Made by a program: the position numbers and the translations under genes
Shown: positions 1 to 8,451 of the stretch, in pieces
How the letters are laid out: each line of letters begins with the position of its first letter
Numbering within the stretch: the stretch's first letter is position 1
Notes under the pieces: model-generated
Databases searched by the model: none
Told to the model about the DNA's origin: nothing
The model's input: the letters and a program-made list of their open reading frames with translations, nothing else
NCBI RefSeq assembly: GCF_024437655.1
Contig: NZ_JANBVF010000043.1
Location: 1-44,306, forward strand
DNA: 44,306 bases
Origin: Chitinolyticbacter albus
GTDB taxonomy: Bacteria > Pseudomonadota > Gammaproteobacteria > Burkholderiales > Chitinibacteraceae
Reading direction: 5' to 3'

Positions 1-2
1 CC

Positions 3-314
3 GATCTGGTGCAGGAGATCACGGCCGCCAGCCGCGAGCAGACCACCGGGCTCGAGCAGATCAACACCGCGGTGAGCCAGCTGGCGCAGACCACGCAGAT
101 GAACGCGTCGGCGTCGGAAGAGCTGAGCTCGACGGCCGAAGAGATGAGCGCCCAGGCGATCCAGCTGCAGGAAATGATCGGCTTCTTCCGTATTGCCGGC
201 AGTGCGGTGGGGCGCGGCGCGCCGGCGAGTAAGGCCCGGGCGACAGGCCCGGTGCAGCGGCGGCGGCATGCCGACGATGAGCTGGTCGACGAAGGATCGT
301 TTACCCGGTTCTGA
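3..314 (+). CDS. Methyl-accepting chemotaxis protein, C-terminal fragment
   Basis: The window opens inside this gene, so only the last 103 residues are visible. They form the end of an MCP signalling domain: a coiled coil with the ITAASREQTTGLEQINTAV stretch and the closing segment SASEELSSTAEEMSAQA..LQEMIGFFRI that ends many chemoreceptors. A basic tail and the ending SFTRF follow; no CheR/CheB-tethering pentapeptide of the NWETF type is seen. The protein would signal through CheA/CheW from the inner membrane. Its ligand domain lies outside the window. The family call is secure; the ligand is unknown. Confidence 0.9.
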   Translation, partial: DLVQEITAASREQTTGLEQINTAVSQLAQTTQMNASASEELSSTAEEMSAQAIQLQEMIGFFRIAGSAVGRGAPASKARATGPVQRRRHADDELVDEGSFTRF

Positions 315-331
315 ACCGAGCACCCAACACA

Positions 332-353
332 AAGCCGGCCTGATGGCCGGCTT
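332..353. terminator. Bidirectional hairpin between chemoreceptor and ftsY
   Basis: A perfect 9-bp inverted repeat (AAGCCGGCC, loop TGAT, GGCCGGCTT) lies between two convergent genes, 18 bp after one stop codon and 14 bp before the other. The A/T ends of the stem give short U runs in either direction, so it may end both transcripts. Confidence 0.6.
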
Positions 354-367
354 GGTGCATCTGAGGC

Positions 368-1420
368 TTAGTCGAACAGCGCGTCGACGTAATCGGTGGC
401 GGTGAACGGCCGCAAATCGTCGATGCCTTCACCCACGCCGATGAAACGGACGGGAACCGGCCGCTGCTTGGCGATGGCGGCGATCACACCACCCTTGGCC
501 GTGCCATCGAGCTTGGTCAGCACGAGCCCGGTCAGCCCCAGCGCATCGTCAAAGGCCTTCACCTGGTTCAGTGCGTTCTGGCCGTTGTTGGCGTCCAGCA
601 CCAGCAACACTTCGTGCGGGCCGGTCTCGTCGGCCTTTTGCACCACGCGCTTCACCTTCTTGATCTCTTCCATCAGGTGCAGCTGGGTCGGCAGGCGCCC
701 GGCCGTGTCGACGATGATCACGTCGATGCCGCGTGCCTTGGCGGCGTTCACCGCATCGAACGCGACGGCGGCGGCATCGCCCGATTCCTGCGCGATCACC
801 TGCACGCCGTTGCGTTCGCCCCAGACCACCAGCTGTTCACGCGCCGCCGCGCGGAAAGTATCGCCGGCAGCCAGCAGCACCGATTTGCCTTGAGACTGGA
901 AGTACTTGGCGAGCTTGCCGATGCTGGTGGTCTTGCCGGCACCGTTCACGCCGGCGACCATCAGGATGAAGGGCTTGTGGCCTTTGATGTCGAGCGGGGC
1001 TTCGAGCGGGCCGATCAGGCCGGTGAGCGATTCCTTGAGTGCGCCCTTGAGTTCGGTCGCATCCTTCAGGCCCTTGAGTGATACGCGGTCGCGCACGTCC
1101 TTCAGCAGATGGTGGGTGGCGTCGACCCCCATGTCGGCGGTGATCAATACCGTTTCGAGCTCCTCGTACAGCTCCTCGTCGATCTGGCCGCCGCCGAACA
1201 GGCTGGCGAGGTTCTTGCCTAGCGCGTTGCGGGTCTTGGCCAGGCCCGCCTTCAGGCGATCCGCCCACGACGCCCTGGGCTTGTCCTGCGGCTGGGCCGG
1301 CGCTGACGCGCTGACCTGGGCGGGTTCTGTTGCCGTGACCTGGGCTACGGGTAACGCGGCCTGCTCGGAAGCGGGCTCGACGGGCGGTGGGGTGGATTTG
1401 GATTTGAAGAAACTGAACAT
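368..1420 (-). CDS. ftsY: Signal recognition particle receptor FtsY
   Basis: This is the SRP receptor GTPase, which docks SRP-bound ribosomes to SecYEG. The start MFSFFKSKS (350 aa) is preferred over an in-frame ATG 17 codons upstream because it gives the usual FtsY amino end. An Ala/Pro/Gln-rich acidic A domain (1-50) is followed by the NG domain. GTPase motifs are GVNGAGKTT (157-165), DTFRAAAREQL (187-197), DTAGR (238-242) and TKLDG (302-306). The A domain is short compared with E. coli FtsY, as is common outside enterics. The gene is divergent from rsmD. Confidence 0.96.
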   Translation of the reverse strand: MFSFFKSKSTPPPVEPASEQAALPVAQVTATEPAQVSASAPAQPQDKPRASWADRLKAGLAKTRNALGKNLASLFGGGQIDEELYEELETVLITADMGVDATHHLLKDVRDRVSLKGLKDATELKGALKESLTGLIGPLEAPLDIKGHKPFILMVAGVNGAGKTTSIGKLAKYFQSQGKSVLLAAGDTFRAAAREQLVVWGERNGVQVIAQESGDAAAVAFDAVNAAKARGIDVIIVDTAGRLPTQLHLMEEIKKVKRVVQKADETGPHEVLLVLDANNGQNALNQVKAFDDALGLTGLVLTKLDGTAKGGVIAAIAKQRPVPVRFIGVGEGIDDLRPFTATDYVDALFD

Positions 1421-1473
1421 GTTGCGCTTGAAGCCCCGCCGGTGCCGAAGTTGGCCGGCCTGTGCGAGCAAAT

Positions 1474-1482
1474 TGCTAGAAT
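1474..1482 (+). promoter_or_regulatory. Extended -10 promoter candidate upstream of rsmD
   Basis: TGCTAGAAT matches the extended -10 pattern TGnTATAAT with one mismatch in the hexamer. It lies in the ftsY-rsmD divergent gap. The nearest -35-like TTGGCC (1451-1456) is 20 bp upstream, which is too far to help much, so the TG extension would have to compensate. Confidence 0.35.
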
Positions 1483-1520
1483 TCTAACTTTTGTTGCCCA
1501 GCACGCCCACCCAAGCCGCA

Positions 1521-1616
1521 ATGTATTCACCCATCGAGCCCCATATCGCGGACATCGCGCTGCCCGCTGCCGATCACAACGCTGAGCAATCCGCTGAAAA
1601 GGGGGCTGCATCGTGA
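1521..1616 (+). CDS. Possible 31-residue leader ORF before rsmD
   Basis: An ATG at 1521 opens a 31-codon frame (product begins MYSPIEPHIADIALPAADHN) whose TGA overlaps the GTG start of rsmD as GTGA. That arrangement would allow translational coupling. No Shine-Dalgarno sequence is visible before the ATG and no homologue is recognised, so it may be chance. Confidence 0.2.
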   Translation: MYSPIEPHIADIALPAADHNAEQSAEKGAAS

Positions 1617-2170
1617 GCCAGAACGCGCGCAATCAGCTACGCATCGTCGGTGGTGAATATCGCCGCCGGGTTCTACGGTTTCCCGATAGCGAAGGGCTGC
1701 GCCCGACCCCGGATCGGGTGCGCGAGACGCTGTTCAACTGGCTGGGACAGGATCTCACCGGCAAGCGCTGCCTCGATCTGTTCGCGGGCAGTGGTGCGTT
1801 GGGCTTCGAGGCCGCCAGCCGCAATGCGCAGCGCGTGGTGATGGTCGAGAAGGCCAAGCCGGTACATGCGGCCCTCGTTGCCAACAAACAGGTGCTGGGC
1901 GCGAAGCAGATCGAGCTGGTGCACGCCGACGCGCTGGCCTGGCTCGCGCGCTCGCAAGACACATTCGACGTGGTGCTGCTCGATCCGCCGTTCGCTTCCG
2001 ACCTGCTGGGCAAGGTACTGGCAGTATTGCCAGCGCATCTCGCCCAAGGGGCACTGGTGTATTGCGAGACCGCGGCATGGCCCGAACTCGCGGGCTGGGA
2101 ACGGATACGTGAAGGAAAGGCGGGCCTTGTCCACTACGGCCTGCTGCGGCACCTGGTTGCACCCACCTGA
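1613..2170 (+). CDS. rsmD: 16S rRNA (guanine(966)-N2)-methyltransferase RsmD
   Basis: A 185-residue class I SAM-dependent methyltransferase of normal RsmD length. It methylates G966 in helix 31 of 16S rRNA on the assembled 30S particle. The SAM-binding motif LDLFAGSGALG is at 54-64 and the catalytic DPPF motif at 124-127. The N-terminal IVGGEYRRR and RPTPDRVRETLFNWL are RsmD signatures. The start is GTG at 1613. In many betaproteobacteria coaD follows directly; here a 99-bp gap and a ferredoxin gene follow instead. Confidence 0.95.
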   Translation: MSQNARNQLRIVGGEYRRRVLRFPDSEGLRPTPDRVRETLFNWLGQDLTGKRCLDLFAGSGALGFEAASRNAQRVVMVEKAKPVHAALVANKQVLGAKQIELVHADALAWLARSQDTFDVVLLDPPFASDLLGKVLAVLPAHLAQGALVYCETAAWPELAGWERIREGKAGLVHYGLLRHLVAPT

Positions 2171-2266
2171 CCGGCGTTGTTTGCCCGGTCGGAACATGGG
2201 ACAATCGCGATTCCGGCTAGTCCGCTGTTTTTGTTCGCCTTTTTATCTGCGCTACCAAGGAAGTAA

Positions 2267-2521
<255 letters not shown>

Positions 2522-2534
2522 GCAGAGCCCGCCC

Positions 2535-3596
2535 ATGATGACCCGGCCGCCGCGTGTGCACGATCTTCGCTCCGAAATCGACCAGACGCTGACGGTGGCC
2601 GGCACCATGGCCAACGTGTCGCCAGGGCAGGCACTGCAACTGGCGGGCCAAGCGGAGATGCTGGCCGATTCCATCGAGTACCACGCCGGCCTTGCTCGCG
2701 CGCTCTATGCCCAGGCCGCTGCCCACAGCGCACTCAACGACATGCCCAAGGCGGCCGAGGTGGTGCGCCAGGCGCTGCACCTGGCCTACGAGCACGGCTT
2801 GTGGCCACTCTGGTTCGATACGCTCGATCTGGCCGCTGGCATCGCCTATGACCTCGAGGACTATGAGGCGGCGATCGATGCCTGGCTCAGCAGCATGGAG
2901 CGTGGCTACGAGCACGATGCCATGCTGGCGGTGCTGCGCGGCTACGTGGGGCTGTCCAAGGTGTTCTTCATGTATGGCGATGTGCCGACCAAGCGCGCCT
3001 TGCTGGAAAAGGCGCGGGCGCTGCTGCCCGCGGTCGGCGACGGCGAAGTCGCGTTCGGCCTCTATATCAACCTGGCGGCCGACGCCTGCCATCGCAGCGA
3101 TTACGCGCAGGCGCTCGAAGAGCTGGCCGCAGCGGAGGCCATGTTGCCGGAGCTCGGCTATTGCCAGTACGAGCATGAGCTCTATTACTACCGGGGCCAC
3201 GTGCTGCGGCGCCAGGGGCAGCTGGCGGCGGCGATGCGGCAACTGGAGCGCGGCCTTGCGCTCAATGCCAGCCGCAGCAATCTGTGGGGCACCACGGTCA
3301 ACCTGATCGAACTGGGCGAAACCTGCCTCGACCTGGGGCAGTTGCACGCGGCCCAGTACTACCTCAACAGCGTGGGCGACGCGCCCAGTCTCTATCTGCG
3401 CATGCAGGTGCACGGCGCGCTGGCCCGGGTGAATGCCGCGCTGGGCCGCACCGATCGCGAATTTGGCCACTGGCAACAGCATTTCGCCCTCGCCGAGCAA
3501 TTGGCCAGCTTCGGGGCGCAGCCGCAGGTGGACGAGGTGCGGCGCAAGGCGCTGGCGGAGCGGATGCGCAGCGTGGAAAAGCGGCTGCAGCCCTGA
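2535..3596 (+). CDS. TPR-repeat protein of unknown function
   Basis: A 353-residue soluble protein built from degenerate tetratricopeptide-like helix pairs, for example ALYAQAAAHSALNDMPKAA, YDLEDYEAAIDAWLSSME and YRGHVLRRQGQLAAAMRQLE. No signal peptide, membrane segment or catalytic domain is visible. The organisation resembles the TPR sensory half of some GGDEF or histidine-kinase proteins, but no effector domain is attached. It starts 13 bp after the ferredoxin stop, suggesting cotranscription. Its TGA directly abuts the stop codon of the convergent lipoprotein gene. Confidence 0.75.
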   Translation: MMTRPPRVHDLRSEIDQTLTVAGTMANVSPGQALQLAGQAEMLADSIEYHAGLARALYAQAAAHSALNDMPKAAEVVRQALHLAYEHGLWPLWFDTLDLAAGIAYDLEDYEAAIDAWLSSMERGYEHDAMLAVLRGYVGLSKVFFMYGDVPTKRALLEKARALLPAVGDGEVAFGLYINLAADACHRSDYAQALEELAAAEAMLPELGYCQYEHELYYYRGHVLRRQGQLAAAMRQLERGLALNASRSNLWGTTVNLIELGETCLDLGQLHAAQYYLNSVGDAPSLYLRMQVHGALARVNAALGRTDREFGHWQQHFALAEQLASFGAQPQVDEVRRKALAERMRSVEKRLQP

Positions 3597-3917
3597 TCAC
3601 TCGCGATACGGTTCGACCGTGATGTCGGAGCCGCGTGGCGCCTCGGCCGCCTGCGCGACCGGGGCCGGCTGACCTTGCGGTGCGGAGGTCTCGGCAGCCG
3701 CGCCGCTCTTGGCGGCATCAACGGCCCAGCCGGCCACCGTGGTCGTGCCCGAGACCGTGGCTTTGCCCACATCCCAGGCCACGCCGGCGGCGGTGGTGGT
3801 GACATTGACGGCCGTCGCCGCAACGCTGACGGTGGCCGCGCCGACTGCCGCGACGGTGGAAACAGTGCCGCAACCCGTGATCAGGCTGCTGGCGGCGAGA
3901 AGAACGAACAATTTCAA
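3597..3917 (-). CDS. Small predicted lipoprotein, Ala/Val/Thr-rich
   Basis: This 106-residue protein has a type II signal peptide with lipobox LITGC (Cys16), so it should be lipid-anchored. The mature part is a low-complexity Ala/Val/Thr run followed by AGVAWDVGKATVSGTTTVAG and a Pro/Gln-rich tail. The start codon is TTG; a GGAAG ribosome-binding site seven bases upstream supports it. It lies 64 bp downstream of the dGTPase gene on the same strand and may be cotranscribed. The function is unknown. Confidence 0.7.
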   Translation of the reverse strand: MKLFVLLAASSLITGCGTVSTVAAVGAATVSVAATAVNVTTTAAGVAWDVGKATVSGTTTVAGWAVDAAKSGAAAETSAPQGQPAPVAQAAEAPRGSDITVEPYRE

Positions 3918-3981
3918 AGGATGACTTCCAAAGAGTGGGTGCAGACGGTCAGACCACGCCGGGTGAGCGGGTTCAAGCCGT

Positions 3982-5304
3982 TCAGCGCCCCATGCCGCCC
4001 ACCTGTTGGGCGAGGTAGGTGGCGTAGTTGTCGGTCATGCCGCCGATGAAGTCGAGCACGCGACGGTAACTCTCGTACAGCGGCCACTCGCGGCGCGGGG
4101 CATTGTATTCCATCAGGTCGAGCACGCGTTTCATGCGGAACGGCATCTCGTCGGCCACCTTGAGCTGGTAGGCCGCATTGCAGAAGGCGTCGAGCAGGAT
4201 GTCGAGGCAGGTGAACGAGCCGACCTCGATCTCGATTTTGCGCCGTTCGTTGAAGATACGGTCACGTGCCAGCTGCTTGGCCTCATGGATGCCGTGGCGC
4301 ATGCTCTCCGGGCAGTCGTTCAGCAGATCGCCCTGGTAGCTGCCGGCCATCAAACGCGGGTACTGGGTGAGGAAGGCCTGCGCCACGTCGCGCACGCAGC
4401 GGTCGATCGCCTTGCCGCGCAATAGCGAGATCTTGCGCCGCACCGACGGCGCAGCGGCGATTTCCAGCGCCAGCAGTTCATGCTCGCCGCCACACATCTT
4501 CATCAGCACCGGCTCGACCACTTCGAACGGCAGCATTCCGATCTCGATGCCATCCTCCAGATCGAGAATGGCGTAGCAGATATCGTCCGCCGCTTCCATC
4601 AGGTAGGAGAGCGGATGCCGCGCCCAGCGGCCGGTTTCCAATATCGGCAGGCCGAGCTCTTGCGCCACCTCGGCCAGCAGCTGCTGTTCGGACTGATAAC
4701 AGCTGAATTTGCCCTTGGTGCCGGCGTGCTCGCTGGTCCACGGGTATTTCAGCGTGGTACCCAAGGTGGCGTAGGTCAGTCGCAGGCCGCCTTCGAAACG
4801 GTGGTTTTCCAGTTGGGTGATGATGCGAAAGCCCTGCGCGTTGCCCTCGTAGGTGATCAGGTCACGCCGCTCCTCGTTGCTGAGGTGCTGCATCAGGAAG
4901 GCATGCTCAGGCCGGCGAAACCAGTCGCGGATCGCGTACTCGCCGGCATGGCCAAACGGCGGGTTGCCGATGTCGTGTGCGAGGCACGCCGCCTGCACGA
5001 TGGCGCCAACGTCATAGGGTGTGACGTGAGCTGGCAGCCGGTCGGCCAGTTTCTGCCCCACCAGCACGCCGAGGCTGCGGCCGACGCAGGCCACCTCGAT
5101 GCTGTGCGTCAGCCGGGTGTGGACATGATCGTTCTCCGTCATCGGGTGCACCTGGGTCTTGCGGCCCATGCGCCGGAACGGCGAGCAGAACACGACCCGG
5201 TCGTGATCCTTGTGGTAGTTGCTGCGCCCGGCTTCGTCGCGGGTATCGGCTACGCGCGGCGCCCCCAGTCGGTCGGCGGCCAGAAGCCGTGTCCAGTCCA
5301 TCAT
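3982..5304 (-). CDS. dgt: Deoxyguanosinetriphosphate triphosphohydrolase-like protein
   Basis: A 440-residue HD-superfamily dNTP triphosphohydrolase that converts dNTPs to nucleosides and triphosphate. The HD metal ligands are visible as RLTHS (His66) and CLAHDIGNPPFGHAGE (His110-Asp111). The conserved NYHKDHDRVVFCSPFRRMGRKTQV segment marks the Dgt family; the family varies in substrate, so strict dGTP specificity is not shown. The chosen start MMDWTRLL is preceded by GGAAG nine bases upstream. A longer frame of 35 extra codons has no such support. The gene is divergent from the pot operon. Confidence 0.9.
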   Translation of the reverse strand: MMDWTRLLAADRLGAPRVADTRDEAGRSNYHKDHDRVVFCSPFRRMGRKTQVHPMTENDHVHTRLTHSIEVACVGRSLGVLVGQKLADRLPAHVTPYDVGAIVQAACLAHDIGNPPFGHAGEYAIRDWFRRPEHAFLMQHLSNEERRDLITYEGNAQGFRIITQLENHRFEGGLRLTYATLGTTLKYPWTSEHAGTKGKFSCYQSEQQLLAEVAQELGLPILETGRWARHPLSYLMEAADDICYAILDLEDGIEIGMLPFEVVEPVLMKMCGGEHELLALEIAAAPSVRRKISLLRGKAIDRCVRDVAQAFLTQYPRLMAGSYQGDLLNDCPESMRHGIHEAKQLARDRIFNERRKIEIEVGSFTCLDILLDAFCNAAYQLKVADEMPFRMKRVLDLMEYNAPRREWPLYESYRRVLDFIGGMTDNYATYLAQQVGGMGR

Positions 5305-5437
5305 GATGTCGGTCTTCCGGTTTGGAATGGGTCCATGATACCGGATTGACCAGATCGCCAATTGACGCACCGGCCTGGTGCGTGCGCGCCGCTGCATCGT
5401 GTTCGCCAATCCCTTGGCGCGATTGAAGAAACGCCTG

Positions 5438-5464
5438 TTGCGGGGGGCGGGATTTGGCTAGAAT
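5438..5464 (+). promoter_or_regulatory. Promoter candidate for potABCD
   Basis: TTGCGG (5438-5443) and TAGAAT (5459-5464) are spaced by 15 bp in the dgt-potA gap, about 80 bp before potA. The short G-rich spacer makes this a weak sigma-70 candidate. The GCTAGAAT block is shared with the candidate upstream of rsmD. Confidence 0.3.
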
Positions 5465-5546
5465 AGCGCGCATTTTTCGGGGCGCAGCCCCGGCTCAACA
5501 CGTAGCGCGACCAACCCGCGAAACCGGGGTGGCGCGGGGAGACACC

Positions 5547-6635
5547 ATGGCGCTGCTGGAAATTCGCGACGTCGTTAAAACCTTCGGCGATTTCACCGCC
5601 GTCAATCATGTCAGCCTGTCGGTCGAGGCCGGCGAATTTTTCACGCTGCTCGGCCCCTCGGGCTGCGGCAAGACCACACTGCTGCGCATGCTGGCCGGTT
5701 TCGAGCAGCCCGATTCGGGCGAAATCCTGCTCGATGGCAAGAACATGGCCGGCGTGCCGCCGGAAAAGCGCCCGGTGCACACGGTGTTCCAGAGCTACGC
5801 GCTGTTCCCGCACATGACGGTGGCGCAGAACATCGCCTTCCCGCTGAAGATGGCCGGCGTCGCCGCCGCCGAAATCCCCAAGCGCGTCAACAAGGTGCTG
5901 GAGGACGTGCGGCTGCAGCAGTTCGCGCGCCGCTACCCGCACGAGCTCTCCGGCGGCCAGCGCCAGCGCGTGGCGATCGCCCGGGCGCTGGTGAACCGGC
6001 CGCGCCTCTTGCTGCTGGACGAGCCGCTGTCGGCGCTCGACGCCAAGCTGCGTGAACAGATGCAGATCGAGCTGATCAATCTGCAAAAGGAAGTGGGCAT
6101 CACCTTCGTCTATGTGACGCACGATCAGGGCGAAGCGCTGGCGCTGTCGCACCGCATCGCGGTGATGAACTCCGGCCAGGTCGAGCAGCTCGATGCGCCC
6201 GAGACCATCTACAGCTATCCCAAGAGCCGCTTCGTCGCCGATTTCATCGGCCAGTGCAACCTGCTCGATGCGACCATCGTCGAGATCGGCAGCGAGCGCA
6301 TGAAGGTCGAGATCGCCGGCGTCGGCGTCGCCGAGGCGTTGCCGGTGGCGGGCGCCCAGATCGGCGGCAAGGGCACGCTGACGCTGCGCCCGGAGAAAAT
6401 CAAGCTGGGCGCGGCGCTGCCGGCTGACGATGCCAACGAAGTGCACTTCAAGGGCAAGGTGCACGATTGCCTGTACCTCGGGGATGTGACCATCTACATG
6501 GTCGAGCTCGATAACGGCATGCTGGTCGAGACCATGCTGCCCAACTCGGCCTCGGGCAAGGCCAAGTTCTTCGACGACGACGATCTGGTCGAGCTGGCCT
6601 GGCGCTACGACGCCGGCCATTTCGTGCTGGCATGA
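5547..6635 (+). CDS. potA: Polyamine ABC transporter ATP-binding protein PotA
   Basis: The ATPase of a spermidine/putrescine importer, 362 residues. Motifs in order are Walker A GPSGCGKT (36-43), Q-loop FQSYALFPHM, signature LSGGQ (134-138), Walker B LLLLDEP (154-160) and switch His192 in VTHDQ. A C-terminal TOBE-type regulatory domain covers about 275-355. The ATG at 5547, giving MALLEIRDVV, is chosen because it matches the family amino end and follows a GGGGAGA ribosome-binding site. It is the first gene of potABCD; potB begins 10 bp after its stop. Confidence 0.93.
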   Translation: MALLEIRDVVKTFGDFTAVNHVSLSVEAGEFFTLLGPSGCGKTTLLRMLAGFEQPDSGEILLDGKNMAGVPPEKRPVHTVFQSYALFPHMTVAQNIAFPLKMAGVAAAEIPKRVNKVLEDVRLQQFARRYPHELSGGQRQRVAIARALVNRPRLLLLDEPLSALDAKLREQMQIELINLQKEVGITFVYVTHDQGEALALSHRIAVMNSGQVEQLDAPETIYSYPKSRFVADFIGQCNLLDATIVEIGSERMKVEIAGVGVAEALPVAGAQIGGKGTLTLRPEKIKLGAALPADDANEVHFKGKVHDCLYLGDVTIYMVELDNGMLVETMLPNSASGKAKFFDDDDLVELAWRYDAGHFVLA

Positions 6636-6645
6636 GGATGCGGTC

Positions 6646-7566
6646 ATGAACAACCGTCTGGCCAAGTGGCTGATTTCCGGCCCGCCGCTGCTCTACCTGC
6701 TGCTGTTCTTTGCCATCCCGTCGGCGATCATGGCATTCGCTGCCTTTCGCTTCCCCGGCGACTATGGCGGCCTATTGCCGCTGGTCGAGGTGAATCCGGA
6801 AACCGGCGCGCGCGAGGTGCTGATCAACTTCGGCAACTACGCCGATTTCCTCACCTGGGAGAACTTCCAGCGCTTCTTCGAAGAGCCGATCTATATCGAG
6901 CTCTTCCTCAAGTCGTTCTGGTATGCCGGCATCACCACGGGGGTCTGTATCGTGCTGGCCTATCCGCTGGCATGGCTGATCGCGCGCAGCTCCAAGAAGA
7001 CGCGCGATCTGCTGGTGCTGATGGTGATCCTGCCGTTCTGGTCCAACTTCCTGATCCGCGTCTACGCCTGGATGATCATCCTCGGGCCGCAGAGTTATTT
7101 CAGCCAGGTGCTCAACCGCGTGCTGGCGGTATTCGGCATCGAGCCGGTGTCGCTGCTGTTCTCGCAGTTCGCCGTCATCATCGGCCTTGTCTACGTGCAC
7201 CTGCCGTTCATGGTGCTGCCGCTCTACGCCAACCTGGAAAAGCACGACATGGCCCTGTTGGATGCGGCGCAGGATCTGGGTGCCAACGCCTGGCAGCGCT
7301 TCTGGAAGGTGACCTGGCCGCTGTCCCTGCCCGGCGTATGGGCTGGCACCGCGCTGGTGTTCATTCCGGCGCTTGGCATGTTCGCCATCCCCGATCTCTT
7401 GGGCGGAACCAACAGCATGATGATCGGCAACCTGATCAAGCAGCAGTTCCTCGATAGCCGCGACTGGCCGTTTGGCTCGGTGCTGTCGATCATGCTGACC
7501 TTGTCGGTGTTGCTGATGGCCGCGATCGCGGCGTGGGCGGGCAGCCGGGGGAAGGCGAAGAAATGA
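6646..7566 (+). CDS. potB: Polyamine ABC transporter permease PotB
   Basis: A 306-residue inner-membrane permease with about six transmembrane helices. The EAA-type loop that docks to PotA reads LLDAAQDLGANAWQRFWKVTWPLSLPG. An N-terminal helix (11-30) is followed by a periplasmic stretch of about 50 residues, typical of PotB. Together with PotC it forms the channel of the importer. Its TGA overlaps the potC start as ATGA, so the two permeases are probably translated in a fixed ratio. Confidence 0.92.
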   Translation: MNNRLAKWLISGPPLLYLLLFFAIPSAIMAFAAFRFPGDYGGLLPLVEVNPETGAREVLINFGNYADFLTWENFQRFFEEPIYIELFLKSFWYAGITTGVCIVLAYPLAWLIARSSKKTRDLLVLMVILPFWSNFLIRVYAWMIILGPQSYFSQVLNRVLAVFGIEPVSLLFSQFAVIIGLVYVHLPFMVLPLYANLEKHDMALLDAAQDLGANAWQRFWKVTWPLSLPGVWAGTALVFIPALGMFAIPDLLGGTNSMMIGNLIKQQFLDSRDWPFGSVLSIMLTLSVLLMAAIAAWAGSRGKAKK

Positions 7567-8345
7567 AGAAAGTCTCGAACTGGGTCTGGGCGTGTGCGGC
7601 GTTGGTCTACGCCTTTCTCTACCTTCCGCTGATCATCGTGGTGCTGTTCTCGTTCAACGATTCCAACCTGAACGCGGAATGGGTGGGCTTCACTTTCAAG
7701 TGGTATGAAATGCTGCTCCAGGACGAGGTGATGATCGAGGCGGCGATGCATACGCTGATCATCGGCTTCATCACCTGCATCGTTGCCACCGTGCTCGGCA
7801 CGCTGGCAGGCTTTGCCATGTACAAGTGGCGCTTGCGGCTGTTGCCGGCGCTGGTGCTCACGCCGATCGCGATTCCTGAGATCCTGATGGGCGTGGCGTT
7901 GCTGATCTTCTTCGTCATGCTGAACATGACGCTGGGCCTCGTGTCGATCACGCTGTCACATATCGCGTTCTGCATCGGCTTTGTCGCCATTGTGGTGCGC
8001 TCGCGCCTGCAAGGCATGGACGAATCGCTGGTCGAGGCGGCACGTGACCTGGGCGCAAGCCCGATCACCGCATTCCGTGCGATCACCTTGCCGCTGATCA
8101 TGCCCGGCATCATCGCCGGCGCGCTGATGGCGTTCACGCTGTCGATCGACGACTTCGTGATCTCGTTCTTCACTGCGGGTGTCGGCTCCAACACGCTGCC
8201 GCTGGAAATCTATTCTCGGGTGAAGGTGCCGATGAAGCTCAATCCGGAGGTGAACGCGGTGTCGACGCTGTTGATGCTGCTCACGCTCTCGCTCATCCTG
8301 GTTGTTTCCAAGGTGGCGCCCAGCGCGTTGCGCGCCGGCGATTGA
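7563..8345 (+). CDS. potC: Polyamine ABC transporter permease PotC
   Basis: The second permease, 260 residues, with six predicted membrane helices and the EAA loop LVEAARDLGASPITAFRAITLPLIMPG. IDDFVISFF near the C-terminal part is typical of PotC/PotI. The start at 7563 (MKKVSNWVWA) overlaps the potB stop by four bases and is preferred over an in-frame start ten codons earlier. A 106-bp gap with regulatory-looking repeats separates it from potD. Confidence 0.92.
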   Translation: MKKVSNWVWACAALVYAFLYLPLIIVVLFSFNDSNLNAEWVGFTFKWYEMLLQDEVMIEAAMHTLIIGFITCIVATVLGTLAGFAMYKWRLRLLPALVLTPIAIPEILMGVALLIFFVMLNMTLGLVSITLSHIAFCIGFVAIVVRSRLQGMDESLVEAARDLGASPITAFRAITLPLIMPGIIAGALMAFTLSIDDFVISFFTAGVGSNTLPLEIYSRVKVPMKLNPEVNAVSTLLMLLTLSLILVVSKVAPSALRAGD

Positions 8346-8360
8346 GTGGACGAAATTGCG

Positions 8361-8370
8361 TTGTATACAA
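8361..8370. promoter_or_regulatory. TTGTATACAA palindrome, operator candidate
   Basis: A perfect 10-bp palindrome TTGTATACAA sits 16 bp after the potC stop and just before a CATAAT element (8377-8382). The sequence resembles operators of FCD-type GntR regulators. No GntR gene is in this window, so the regulator assignment is inference. Confidence 0.4.
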
Positions 8371-8384
8371 TCGTGGCATAATCG

Positions 8385-8411
8385 GGCGGATTGCGGAGCG
8401 ATCCGCCTTTT
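8385..8411 (+). terminator. Intrinsic terminator or attenuator between potC and potD
   Basis: A 7-bp stem GGCGGAT/ATCCGCC with a nine-base loop is followed by TTTTCTT. It lies inside the operon, 40 bp upstream of the potD start. Partial termination here would uncouple potABC from the binding-protein gene. Confidence 0.55.
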
Positions 8412-8451
8412 CTTATGATTTTTCTTTGTTAATCCGAGGGATATCACCGAC

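Noticed and set aside
5301-6665. A 454-codon minus-strand frame opposite potA.
   Set aside because: It is the antisense shadow of a complete PotA with all ABC motifs; its low-complexity HR/QR-rich product has no family.
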